This document shows positions 42,291 through 50,489 of a stretch of DNA of 64,000 nt, piece by piece (the stretch's first letter is position 1; each line of letters begins with the position of its first letter). The position numbers and the translations under genes were made by a program. The stretch is from Saccharopolyspora erythraea. Lineage in GTDB: Bacteria > Actinomycetota > Actinomycetes > Mycobacteriales > Pseudonocardiaceae. The stretch is from contig NZ_CP054839.1 in NCBI RefSeq assembly GCF_018141105.1, positions 4,154,001 through 4,218,000 on the forward strand, given 5' to 3'. The notes below the pieces were generated by a model that saw only the letters and a program-made list of their open reading frames with translations, was not told the origin of the DNA and searched no databases.

Positions 42291-44581
42291 GCACCACCGG
42301 CACCGCGGCGCCGGCCACCGGCGCGGCGGTCGGGCACCGCGTCATCGGCACCAGTGTGCGCAGGCACGAGGACGACCGGCTCCTGCGCGGTCTGGGCCGC
42401 TTCGCCGACGACGTCGACCGCATCGGCCAGGCGCACGCCCGCGTGGTGCGCTCCGGCTCGGCGCACGCCGAGATCCTCGGCATCGACACGGCGCAGGCGC
42501 GGGGCGTGCCCGGTGTGCTCACCGTGATCACCGGCGCGGACCTGGCCGGTATCCCGCCGATCCCCATCCGGCTGCCGCGCGGCGACGAACCCGCCGAGAG
42601 CCTGCAACCGGTCCTCGCCGCCGACCGGGTGCGCTACGTCGGCGAACCGGTGGCCGTGGTCGTGGCGGAGGACCCCTACACCGCGGAGGACGCCGCCGAA
42701 CTCGTCGTGGTCGACCTGCGGGAGCTGCCCGCCGCGGTGGAGGCGACCGGCACCAAGCCCGCCGCCACGCTGGAGGCCGGGTACGGGGACGTCGCCGAGG
42801 CGTTCGCGGCGGCGGAGCACGTCGTCGAGCTCGAGCTGGAGGTCGGCAGGCACGCCGCGGTGCCGCTGGAGACGCGCGGACTGGTCGCCGAGTACGACGT
42901 CGCCGCGCGCACGCTGCAGGTATGGGGTGCGACCAAGGTCCCGGTGTTCAACCGCGGAGTGCTCGCGCGGATGCTGGGCATGCCGCAGGAGCGGATCCGC
43001 CTGCACGCGATGGACGCCGGTGGCGGCTTCGGCGCGCGGGGCGAGTTCTACCCCGAGGACCTGCTGATCCCGTGGCTCGCGCGGCACCTGCGACGTCCGG
43101 TGAAGTGGACCGAGGACCGCGCGGAGAGCCTGGTCGCGCTCAACCACTCGAGGCAGCAGCGCCACCGCGTGGCCGCCGCCTTCGACGCCGACGGGCGCCT
43201 GCTCGCGCTGCGCGACGAGATCGTGCACGACAACGGTGCCTACCTGCGCACGCACGGGCTGCTGGTGCCGGAGCTGACGATCGGCATGCTGCCGGGGCCG
43301 TACCGGGTCCCGGCCTACCACGCCGCGGTCGACGTGGTGCTGACGAACAAGACGCCGTGCGGCACCTACCGCGCGCCCGGCCGCTACGAGGGCACGTTCG
43401 CCAGGGAGCACCTGCTCGACGTGGCCGCCGACCGGATCGGTCTCGACCGCGCCGAGCTGCGGCGCCGCAACCTGCTGCGAGCCGACGAAATGCCGCACGT
43501 CCGGCCGTTGCGAGCGCTCGGCACCGACGTCGTGCTCGACGCGGGCGACTACCCGGGGCTGCTCGGCACCGCGCTGGAGCGGACGCTGCCGTGGCGGGCC
43601 GAAGCCGAGCGGCTGCGCGCCGAGGGCCGCACGGCGGGCTTCGGGTTCGCGGTGTTTCTGGAGAAGAGCGGGCTCGGACCGCACGAGACCGCCGACGTGC
43701 TGGTCGAACCCAGCGGGCTGGTGCGGGTCCACTCGGGCGGCACGTCGCTCGGGCAGGGCATCGAGACCGCGCTGGCCCAGATCGCCGCCGACCGGCTGGG
43801 CGTCGACGACACCGCGGTCCACGTCGTCAACGGCGACACCGAGCTCCAGCCGTTCGGGCTCGGGTCCTGGGCCAGCCGCTCGACCGTGCTGGCGGGCAAC
43901 GCCGTCGACCTCGCTGCCCAGGCGGTGGTCGAGCGCGCCCGGCAGGTCGCCGCCCTGATGCTCGACGTGCCGCAGGCGTGGGTCGAGCAGGACGGGGCGG
44001 GCTTCGCCGCCGGCGGCCGACGCGTCGAGCTGGCCGAGGTCGCCGCCGCATGCGCGCCCGGCAGCAGGTACCTGGAGGCCGGGACCGCGCCGGGGCTCCA
44101 GGCGCGGCGCGTCTTCGAGGCCGACCACATGACCTACCCCTACGGGGTCCACGTGGCGCTGGTCGACATCGACCGGGGGACCGGGCACGTCTCGGTGCTG
44201 CGCTACCTGGTCGCCTACGAGGTGGGCAGGGCCGTCAACCCCGCCCTCGTCGAGGGTCAGCTGCTCGGGGGAGTGGCACAGGGGCTTGGTGGTGCGGTCT
44301 ACGAGAACTTCCACTACGACGAACAGGGACAGCCCCAGGCGACGACGTTCATGGACTACCTGCTGCCGACGGCCGCGGAGGTCCCCGGTGTCGTCGAGGC
44401 GCTGGTGACCGAGGACGCGCCCAGCCCGGACAACCCGCTGGGCGTCAAGGGCGCGGGCGAGGGCGGCATCACCGCCGTCGGCGCGGCCGTCGCCAACGCC
44501 GTCCGCGATGCCCTGGGCCTGTCCGGCGATGTCGGCCACCTGCCACTGGGACCGGGGCGGGTCGCCGAGCTCGCGAACTGA
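42287..44581 (+). CDS. Molybdenum hydroxylase molybdopterin-binding (large) subunit 2
   Basis: A 764-aa paralogue of the upstream large subunit, clearly diverged. It has AGGGFGARGEFYPEDL near 243, the loop CGTYRAPGRYEGTF near 360, the Mo-cofactor stretch GGTSLGQGIETALAQ near 483, and catalytic Glu in VKGAGEGGITAVG near 725. No AYRCSFR motif. Either it forms a second enzyme with the shared small and medium subunits or the operon makes a mixed complex (inference). ATG at 42287 overlaps the 2Fe-2S gene stop. Confidence 0.9.
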   Translation: MSTTGTAAPATGAAVGHRVIGTSVRRHEDDRLLRGLGRFADDVDRIGQAHARVVRSGSAHAEILGIDTAQARGVPGVLTVITGADLAGIPPIPIRLPRGDEPAESLQPVLAADRVRYVGEPVAVVVAEDPYTAEDAAELVVVDLRELPAAVEATGTKPAATLEAGYGDVAEAFAAAEHVVELELEVGRHAAVPLETRGLVAEYDVAARTLQVWGATKVPVFNRGVLARMLGMPQERIRLHAMDAGGGFGARGEFYPEDLLIPWLARHLRRPVKWTEDRAESLVALNHSRQQRHRVAAAFDADGRLLALRDEIVHDNGAYLRTHGLLVPELTIGMLPGPYRVPAYHAAVDVVLTNKTPCGTYRAPGRYEGTFAREHLLDVAADRIGLDRAELRRRNLLRADEMPHVRPLRALGTDVVLDAGDYPGLLGTALERTLPWRAEAERLRAEGRTAGFGFAVFLEKSGLGPHETADVLVEPSGLVRVHSGGTSLGQGIETALAQIAADRLGVDDTAVHVVNGDTELQPFGLGSWASRSTVLAGNAVDLAAQAVVERARQVAALMLDVPQAWVEQDGAGFAAGGRRVELAEVAAACAPGSRYLEAGTAPGLQARRVFEADHMTYPYGVHVALVDIDRGTGHVSVLRYLVAYEVGRAVNPALVEGQLLGGVAQGLGGAVYENFHYDEQGQPQATTFMDYLLPTAAEVPGVVEALVTEDAPSPDNPLGVKGAGEGGITAVGAAVANAVRDALGLSGDVGHLPLGPGRVAELAN

Positions 44582-44613
44582 CGTGCTCGCCGCGGCGAGA
44601 GGGAGGAGTTGCC

Positions 44614-45363
44614 ATGCGGCTGACCAACGAGGTGGTGCTGCCCGCGCCGCCGGAGCAGGTCTTCGACCTGATCAACGACGTCGAACGGGTCGCGCCCTGC
44701 ATGCCGGGGGCCACCCTGCAGGGGCGCTCGGGCGACGACGGCTACCAGGGGAAGGTGAAGGTCAAGGTCGGGCCGATCTCGGCGGCCTACAGCGGCGTCG
44801 TGCGCTTCCTGGAGGTCGACCGCGCGGGCAGCAGCATCGTTCTCGACGCGCGGGGTGCCGACCAGCACGGCGGCGGCGCGGCCGAGGCCAAGGTGCGGGT
44901 CCAGGTCCGCCCGCACGACGACGGAAGCGTCCTGTCGCTGGACACCGATCTGGTGATCCGGGGCAAGGTCGCCCAGTTCGGGCGCGGCGCTCTCGGGGAC
45001 GTCTCGCAGAAGCTGATGGAGCAGTTCGCGGGCAACCTCAGCGGCCTGCTCGCCGAACCCGCTCCGGCCGCCTCACCCGCAGAGCCCGCCTCTGCGCCGC
45101 CGACCGCCGCACCCGCACCGGAACCGCAGGCGGCCGGAGCCGAGCTCGACGGGATGTCGCTGGTCGCGTTACCGCTTGCCAAGCGGATCGCGCCGCTGGC
45201 CGCCGCGCTCGCCGTCGGTGTCGTCGCGGGCAGGCTGCTGGGCGGCCGCGGCGGGCGGCGCGGCGTGCTGGCCGACGAGATCGTCGAGGCCACCGTCCGC
45301 GTCGGCGCCGACCGCTACACCGTGCCCGCCCGCCGCGTCGTGACCCTGCTGGGGCGCCGATGA
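44614..45363 (+). CDS. CoxG/SRPBCC-family protein with C-terminal membrane anchor
   Basis: A 249-aa protein. Residues 1-145 form the CoxG/SRPBCC fold (LPAPPEQVFDLINDVERVAPCMPGA is the typical opening). A proline/alanine-rich linker (about 150-180) follows, then a hydrophobic stretch near 190-210 (IAPLAAALAVGVVAGRLLGG). In the CO-dehydrogenase system CoxG anchors the enzyme at the membrane, so the same docking role is likely here. ATG at 44614 with GGGAGGAG. It overlaps the hydratase gene by 4 nt. Confidence 0.88.
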   Translation: MRLTNEVVLPAPPEQVFDLINDVERVAPCMPGATLQGRSGDDGYQGKVKVKVGPISAAYSGVVRFLEVDRAGSSIVLDARGADQHGGGAAEAKVRVQVRPHDDGSVLSLDTDLVIRGKVAQFGRGALGDVSQKLMEQFAGNLSGLLAEPAPAASPAEPASAPPTAAPAPEPQAAGAELDGMSLVALPLAKRIAPLAAALAVGVVAGRLLGGRGGRRGVLADEIVEATVRVGADRYTVPARRVVTLLGRR

Positions 45364-46052
45364 GCACGTCGTTGAAGCCCTCCGAACCCGAAGCCGGCGT
45401 TCTGCTGCTGGCGCTGGACCGCCCGAAGGTCCACAACGCGCTGGACCTGGAGCTGGTCGCCGCGCTGCGCAAGCACATCTCCGGTGCCGGTCCCGGCACC
45501 CGGGCGATCGTGGTGTGTTCGCAGACGTCCGGGCGGTTCTGCGCCGGAGCCGACCTCGCGGTCCCCGACGCCGAACGCAAATCGGTCAGCGACGAGCTGT
45601 ACGCGCTGTTCGAGCAGATGATCATCGCGCCGGTGCCGGTCATCGCGGCGATCGACGGCGCGGCGGTCGGCGGTGGGGCGCAGCTCGCGCTGGCCTGCGA
45701 CGTGAGGCTGGGGTCCGAGCGCGCCCGTTTCCGCTTCGTCGGTCCCGCGCACGGGCTCTCGGTGGGGCCGTGGGCGCTGCCGTCGACGGTCGGCAGGCAC
45801 GCCCTCGAACTGATCTTCAGCCAGCGCTTCGTCGAGCCGGAGGAAGCCGTCCGCATCGGACTGCTCGACCGCGTCGCCGACGACCCGCTGGCCGAGGCGC
45901 TGGCGGTCGCGCGCACCGTGACCGGCCTCGACCCCGACGCGGTGCGCAGGGCCAAGGAGCACGTCGTGCACGGCGAGCGGCTGCTGGAAAGGCTCGCCCG
46001 CGAACGCACCGAGAACGGCGCCGTGTTCACCGGGGAGGTTCCCCGCAGGTAG
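45360..46052 (+). CDS. Enoyl-CoA hydratase/isomerase family protein
   Basis: A 230-aa crotonase. The oxyanion-hole segments SGRFCAGADLAV near residue 60 and IDGAAVGGGAQLALACDVRLG near 98 are clear; the usual catalytic Glu positions are not obvious in FVGPAHGLSVGPWALP, so the exact reaction (hydratase, isomerase or hydrolase) is open. Slightly shorter than typical (about 255 aa). Coupled to the CoxG gene by an ATGA overlap. It may serve CoA-ester steps after the hydroxylase or the adipate-like module. Confidence 0.85.
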   Translation: MSTSLKPSEPEAGVLLLALDRPKVHNALDLELVAALRKHISGAGPGTRAIVVCSQTSGRFCAGADLAVPDAERKSVSDELYALFEQMIIAPVPVIAAIDGAAVGGGAQLALACDVRLGSERARFRFVGPAHGLSVGPWALPSTVGRHALELIFSQRFVEPEEAVRIGLLDRVADDPLAEALAVARTVTGLDPDAVRRAKEHVVHGERLLERLARERTENGAVFTGEVPRR

Positions 46053-46093
46053 CGGCCGCGGCCGCGAGACGAGTTCTGGAAACGGAGGCCCGG

Positions 46094-46975
46094 ATGCCCC
46101 ACGCCACGACCGACGACGGAGTGCGCCTGTACTACGAGGAGGCGGGCAGCGGTGTCCCGCTGGTGTTCGTCCACGAGTTCGCGGGCGACCACCGCTCCTG
46201 GGAGCCGCAGATCAGGCACTTCTCCCGCTCCTACCGCTGCGTGGTCTACGCGGCGCGGGGCTTCCCGCCGTCGGACGTGCCGGGCGATCCCGCCGCGTAC
46301 GGCCAGTACCGGGCGGTCGACGACCTGGCCGCGGTGCTCGACGCCATCGGCGCGGAGTCCGCCCACGTCGTCGGCAACTCGATGGGCGGGTTCTGCGCCC
46401 TCCACTTCGGACTGCGCTATCCGTCCCGGGCCCGCTCCATGGTGGTGGCCGGGTGCGGTTACGGCGCGCATCCCGACGCCCAGGACAGGTTCCGCGCCGA
46501 GTCGGAGAAGGTCGCGGCCGCCTTCGAGACCGAGGGATCGGCCGATTTGGCCCAGTGGTACGGCTACGGCCCGGCCCGCGTGCAGTTCGAGACCAAGGAC
46601 CCGCGCGGGCACGCCGAACACGTGGCCGTGCTCGCCGAGCACGACCCGGTGGGTGCAGCGCTGACGATGCGCGCGGTGCAGAAGGCGCGTCCCTCGCTGT
46701 ACGCGCTGCGCGGCGAGCTGGCCGGCTGCCAGGTTCCGGCCCTGATCGTCGCCGGTGACGAGGACGAGGGCGTGCTGGAGACCGACCTCATGCTCAAACG
46801 CACCATGCCGCGGGCGGGCCTGCTGGTGCTGCCCAAGACCGGCCACGTCACCAACCTCGAGGAACCCGAGCTGTTCAACATCCACGTCGAGCGCTTCCTG
46901 GCCCAGGTCGGCAACGACCGCTGGCCCGGCAGGGATCCGCGTTCGCTGAGCACATCCACCACGGGCGCGAAGTGA
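46094..46975 (+). CDS. Alpha/beta-fold hydrolase
   Basis: A 293-aa hydrolase. The nucleophile elbow is VVGNSMGGFCALH near residue 97 (GxSxG), the acid is probably in VAGDEDEGVLE near 220, and the His in LPKTGHVTNLEEPEL near 253; oxyanion region VFVHEFAGDHRSW near 25. This arrangement suits C-C bond hydrolases (meta-cleavage type) or enol-lactonases such as PcaD. ATG at 46094 with ACGGAGG. In an operon with CoA and hydroxylase genes, hydrolysis of a ring-opened or lactone intermediate is plausible. Confidence 0.85.
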   Translation: MPHATTDDGVRLYYEEAGSGVPLVFVHEFAGDHRSWEPQIRHFSRSYRCVVYAARGFPPSDVPGDPAAYGQYRAVDDLAAVLDAIGAESAHVVGNSMGGFCALHFGLRYPSRARSMVVAGCGYGAHPDAQDRFRAESEKVAAAFETEGSADLAQWYGYGPARVQFETKDPRGHAEHVAVLAEHDPVGAALTMRAVQKARPSLYALRGELAGCQVPALIVAGDEDEGVLETDLMLKRTMPRAGLLVLPKTGHVTNLEEPELFNIHVERFLAQVGNDRWPGRDPRSLSTSTTGAK

Positions 46976-47003
46976 GCCCCGACGCGACAAGGGAGAGTCC
47001 GCA

Positions 47004-47801
47004 ATGGATCTGAAGCTCGACGGCAAGACCGCGTTGGTCACCGGCGCCAGCAAGGGCATCGGCCGCGCCACCGCGGAGCGGCTCGCCGCGGAGGGCTGCG
47101 ACGTGGTGGTCGTCTCGCGCACCGAGGCCGAGATCCTGCGCGCGGCCAAGGAGATCACCGCCGCCGGTGGCGGCGAGGCGCTGGGGCTGGCCGGGGACAT
47201 GAGCGTCACCGCCGAGGTCGAGCGGTGCGTGCAGGCGGCCATCGACCGCTTCGGCAAGATCGACATCGTGGTGACCTGCGCGGGTTCGTCCCCGGGCGGG
47301 CTGCTGGAGGAGCTGACCGAGGAGCAGTGGCTGGGCAGCATGCAGCTGAAGTTCCTCGGCTACGTGCGCACGGTGCGCGCGGTGATCGGCCACATGCGCG
47401 AGCGCGGTGAGGGGTCGATCGTGCTGGTGGTCGGCAACGACGGCCTCAAGCCGTCCTACTGGGAGATGACCGCGGGCGCGGCCAACGCCGCCGACATCAA
47501 CTTCGCCTCGTCGGTGGCCGAGCAGTACGGACCGATGGGCATTCGCTGCAACACCGTCAACCCCGGGCCGGTCAACACCGACCGGTGGGCGGGTCTGGAA
47601 GCGGCGTTCGCCCGCGACAAGCAGGTCTCCGGCGACCGGGCGCACGAGCTGGCGCTGGCGTCGCTGCCGCTGGGCCGCATCTGCGAACCGGACGAGGTCG
47701 CCGACGTGGTGACCTTCGTCGCCTCGCCGCGGGCGAGCTACCTCAACGGCGCGCACATCCCGCTCGACGGCGGGCAGCGCAAGGCGATCATGGACCTCTG
47801 A
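47004..47801 (+). CDS. SDR-family protein lacking the canonical Tyr-x-x-x-Lys
   Basis: A 265-aa short-chain dehydrogenase fold with the cofactor motif TGASKGIGRA (residues 14-23) and a CAGSSPGG turn near 93 in place of NNAG. The region where Y-x-x-x-K is expected reads YWEMTAGAANAADINFA, without a lysine four residues after the tyrosine, so the standard catalytic dyad seems lost. The later NTVNPGPVNTD is normal. It could use a different mechanism, bind cofactor only, or be inactive. ATG at 47004 with GGGAGAG. Confidence 0.8.
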   Translation: MDLKLDGKTALVTGASKGIGRATAERLAAEGCDVVVVSRTEAEILRAAKEITAAGGGEALGLAGDMSVTAEVERCVQAAIDRFGKIDIVVTCAGSSPGGLLEELTEEQWLGSMQLKFLGYVRTVRAVIGHMRERGEGSIVLVVGNDGLKPSYWEMTAGAANAADINFASSVAEQYGPMGIRCNTVNPGPVNTDRWAGLEAAFARDKQVSGDRAHELALASLPLGRICEPDEVADVVTFVASPRASYLNGAHIPLDGGQRKAIMDL

Positions 47802-47837
47802 GGTCCGCACTGCCGGCCCAGACCGATTGGATTTCCC

Positions 47838-49208
47838 ATGAAGACCGGAGACCAGGTCGTCCAGGAACTGCCGTGGAAGTGGAACACCCAGGGCATGATC
47901 TTCGTGATCGGCGGCCTCGGGTTCATGTTCGACGCGTGGGACGTGGCCCTCAACGGGTTCCTCATCCCGCTCGTCGGAGCCGAATGGGGCCTCTCGCCCG
48001 GCGCGCGCGGCTGGGTGGGCACCTCGAACCTGATCGGCATGGCGGTCGGCGCGATCGTGTGGGGCTGGATCGCCGACACCATCGGCCGCCGGCGCGCGTT
48101 CAGCCTCACCCTGCTGATGTTCTCGCTGTTCTCGGTGGCCGGTGCGGCCTCGCCGGACTTCGTCACCTTCTGCGTGTTCCGGTTCCTGGCCGGAGTGGGC
48201 CTCGGCGGCTGCATCCCGGTGGACTACGCGCTGGTCGGCGAGTTCACCCCGGCCAAGGTGCGCGGCAAGGTGCTGACCGCGATGGACGTGTGGTGGCCGA
48301 TCGGGGCGACGCTGTGCGGCGTGGTCTCGGCCGGGCTGATCGTGGCCACCGGAAGCTGGCGGGTGCTGCTGCTGGTCATGGTGCTGCCCGCGCTGCTGCT
48401 GTTCTGGGTGCGCCGTTCGGTGCCGGAGTCGCCGATGTACCTGGTCCGCAAGGGACGCGGGGAGGAGGCCAGAGCGGTGATCGACGCGCTGGTGCGGCGC
48501 ACCGGCGCGCCCGCCGAACCGTGGGCGCTGCCCGAACCGGCGCCCAAGGCGAGGCTCTCACCTCGGGCGCTCGGCGGGCAGCTGCGCGACCTGTGGCGGT
48601 TCAGCGCGGGTATCACCTCGGCGTCGTGGGCGCTGTTCCTGACCGTCTTCCTGGTCTACTACGGCGCGCTGACCTGGCTGCCGAGCATCCTGATCAGCCA
48701 GGGCTACGGCAACTACGCGGCGTTCATGGTCACCACGCTGATGACCGCCATCGGCATCGTCGGGGTGCTGGTGTCGGCGTGGCTGGTCGACGTGATCGGG
48801 CGCAAGTGGGTGATCGGGGCCAGCGGCCCGCTGGCGGCGCTGTCGCTGGTGCTGTTCGCCTACCAGCTCGACATCGACTTCGCGGCCAAGGCGTGGATCA
48901 CCGCGTTCGGCTTCCTCATCGAGCTGACGATCCCGGCGCTCTACGCCTACGTCTCGGAGCTGTACCCGACGGGGCTGCGCGCCAGCGGGTTCGGCTGGGC
49001 CTCGACGGTCAGCCGCATCGGTGCCGGGTTCGTGCCGCTGATCTTCGGTTCGCTGCTGTGGCCGCACCTCGGGCTGCCGATGACCTTCGCGGTGATCGGC
49101 GTTCTCCTGCTGCTGGCCTCGCTGTGGATGGCCGTCGCGGCGCCGGAGACCAAGGGACGCGAGCTGGACGAGATCGGCGCGCACCCCAGCGCGCAGGGCG
49201 CGTCCTGA
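47838..49208 (+). CDS. MFS transporter (metabolite:H+ symporter type)
   Basis: A 456-aa, 12-span membrane transporter. The loop 2-3 signature is GWIADTIGRRRAF near residue 78, and DVIGRKWVIG marks the symmetrical loop in the second half. The N-terminal FMFDAWDVALNGF resembles aromatic-acid/niacin-type symporters of the AAHS and sugar-transporter branches. Last gene of the rightward operon, 36 nt after the SDR gene; likely imports the hydroxylase substrate (inference). A terminator hairpin follows within 6 nt. Confidence 0.85.
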   Translation: MKTGDQVVQELPWKWNTQGMIFVIGGLGFMFDAWDVALNGFLIPLVGAEWGLSPGARGWVGTSNLIGMAVGAIVWGWIADTIGRRRAFSLTLLMFSLFSVAGAASPDFVTFCVFRFLAGVGLGGCIPVDYALVGEFTPAKVRGKVLTAMDVWWPIGATLCGVVSAGLIVATGSWRVLLLVMVLPALLLFWVRRSVPESPMYLVRKGRGEEARAVIDALVRRTGAPAEPWALPEPAPKARLSPRALGGQLRDLWRFSAGITSASWALFLTVFLVYYGALTWLPSILISQGYGNYAAFMVTTLMTAIGIVGVLVSAWLVDVIGRKWVIGASGPLAALSLVLFAYQLDIDFAAKAWITAFGFLIELTIPALYAYVSELYPTGLRASGFGWASTVSRIGAGFVPLIFGSLLWPHLGLPMTFAVIGVLLLLASLWMAVAAPETKGRELDEIGAHPSAQGAS

Positions 49209-49213
49209 CCGGA

Positions 49214-49250
49214 CGGACCGGGCTCGCGCCGACCGCGCGGGCCCGGTCCG
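49214..49250. terminator. Bidirectional hairpin terminator
   Basis: CGGACCGGGC (49214-49223) and GCCCGGTCCG (49241-49250) form a perfect 10-bp stem with a 17-nt loop between the stops of the convergent MFS and thiolase genes. Confidence 0.7.
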
Positions 49251-49256
49251 CCGGGG

Positions 49257-50465
49257 TCAGATCCGCTCGAAGACCGCCGCCAGACCCTGGCCGCCACCGA
49301 TGCACATCGTCTCCAGGCCGTAGCGGGCCTGCCTGCGCCGCATCTCCCGCGACAGCGTCGCCAGGATGCGTCCGCCGGTGGCGCCGACCGGGTGCCCCAG
49401 CGAGATGCCCGATCCGTTGACGTTGAGCCGGTCGAGGTCGGAGGGCTTGAGCTCCCACTCCCGGGTGCAGGCCAGCACCTGCGCGGCGAACGCCTCGTTG
49501 AGCTCGATGAGGTCGATGTCGGAGAGCCCCAGGCCGGCGCGCTCCAGCGCCTTGGCGGTCGCGGGCACCGGACCGATGCCCATCGCGCGCGGTGGCACGC
49601 CAGCCCGGGCCCAGGACACCAGGCGCACCAGCGGACGCAGGCCGAGTTCGGCGGCCTTCTCGGACGTGGTCACGATGCACGCGGCCGCCGCGTCGTTCTG
49701 GCCGCTGGCGTTGCCGGCGGTCACGGTGGCGTCCGGATCGGACTTGCCCAGCACCGGCTTCAGCGCGGCCAGCTTGTCCAGCGTGGTGTCCGGGCGCGGG
49801 TGCTCGTCGGCGGTGACCACGGTGTCTCCCTTGCGGGAGCGCACCGTCACCGGCACGATCTCCTCCTCGAACAGCCCGGCCGAGACCGCCTCGGCGGTGC
49901 GCTGCTGCGAGCGGACCGCCAGCTCGTCCTGCTCCTGCCGGGAGATGCCGTACTCGCGACGCAGGTTCTCGGCGGTCTCCAGCATGCCGCCCGGCACCGG
50001 GTGGTTGACGCCGCCCGCGGTGACCCGGCCGCGCGCCAGCGAGTCGTGCAGCTGCAGACCCGCGCCGCGGATGCCCCACCGCGCCTCGGTGGTGTAGAAG
50101 GGCGCGCTGCTCATGCTCTCGGCGCCGCCCGCGAGCACCACGTCGCTGACCCCGGTCTGGATCTGCATCGCCGCGTCGAGCACCGCCTGCAAACCCGAGC
50201 CGCAACGGCGGTCGATCTGGGTGCCGCCGACCTCGACCGGCAGGCCCGCGTCGAGCGCGGCAACCCGGCCGATCGCGGGTGCGTCCGAGCTCGGGTAGCA
50301 GTGGCCGAGGATCACCTCGTCGACCGCGGAGCCCGGGAGCCCGGTGCGTTCCAGCAGGGCGGTGATCACCGTGGCGGCCAGCTCGGCCGCGGGCACGGTC
50401 TTGAACACCCCGCCGAAGCCGCCGATCGGGGTTCGCAGCGGTTCACAGATGACCGCGTCGCGCAT
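49257..50465 (-). CDS. Acetyl-CoA C-acyltransferase (thiolase), 3-oxoadipyl-CoA type likely
   Basis: A 402-aa degradative thiolase. The acyl-carrying Cys is in QIDRRCGSGLQAV near residue 90; the other motifs are LIELNEAFAAQVLA near 325, SGISLGHPVGATGGR near 355, and the second catalytic Cys in MCIGGGQGLAAVFE near 390. It cleaves a 3-oxoacyl-CoA with CoA to give acetyl-CoA. The partner genes for CoA transfer, hydroxyacyl-CoA and acyl-CoA dehydrogenases suggest a dicarboxyl-CoA substrate such as 3-oxoadipyl-CoA, giving succinyl-CoA. ATG at 50465, 24 nt after the MHS transporter stop. Confidence 0.92.
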   Translation of the reverse strand: MRDAVICEPLRTPIGGFGGVFKTVPAAELAATVITALLERTGLPGSAVDEVILGHCYPSSDAPAIGRVAALDAGLPVEVGGTQIDRRCGSGLQAVLDAAMQIQTGVSDVVLAGGAESMSSAPFYTTEARWGIRGAGLQLHDSLARGRVTAGGVNHPVPGGMLETAENLRREYGISRQEQDELAVRSQQRTAEAVSAGLFEEEIVPVTVRSRKGDTVVTADEHPRPDTTLDKLAALKPVLGKSDPDATVTAGNASGQNDAAAACIVTTSEKAAELGLRPLVRLVSWARAGVPPRAMGIGPVPATAKALERAGLGLSDIDLIELNEAFAAQVLACTREWELKPSDLDRLNVNGSGISLGHPVGATGGRILATLSREMRRRQARYGLETMCIGGGQGLAAVFERI

Positions 50466-50489
50466 TGCTGCTCCTCACTTGCAGTCGGG

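Noticed and set aside
39475-44581. Carbon monoxide dehydrogenase (form I CODH)
   Set aside because: Subunit layout and a CoxG gene suggest it, but neither large subunit has the AYRCSFR active-site loop; they read PYRGVSR and YRAPGR.
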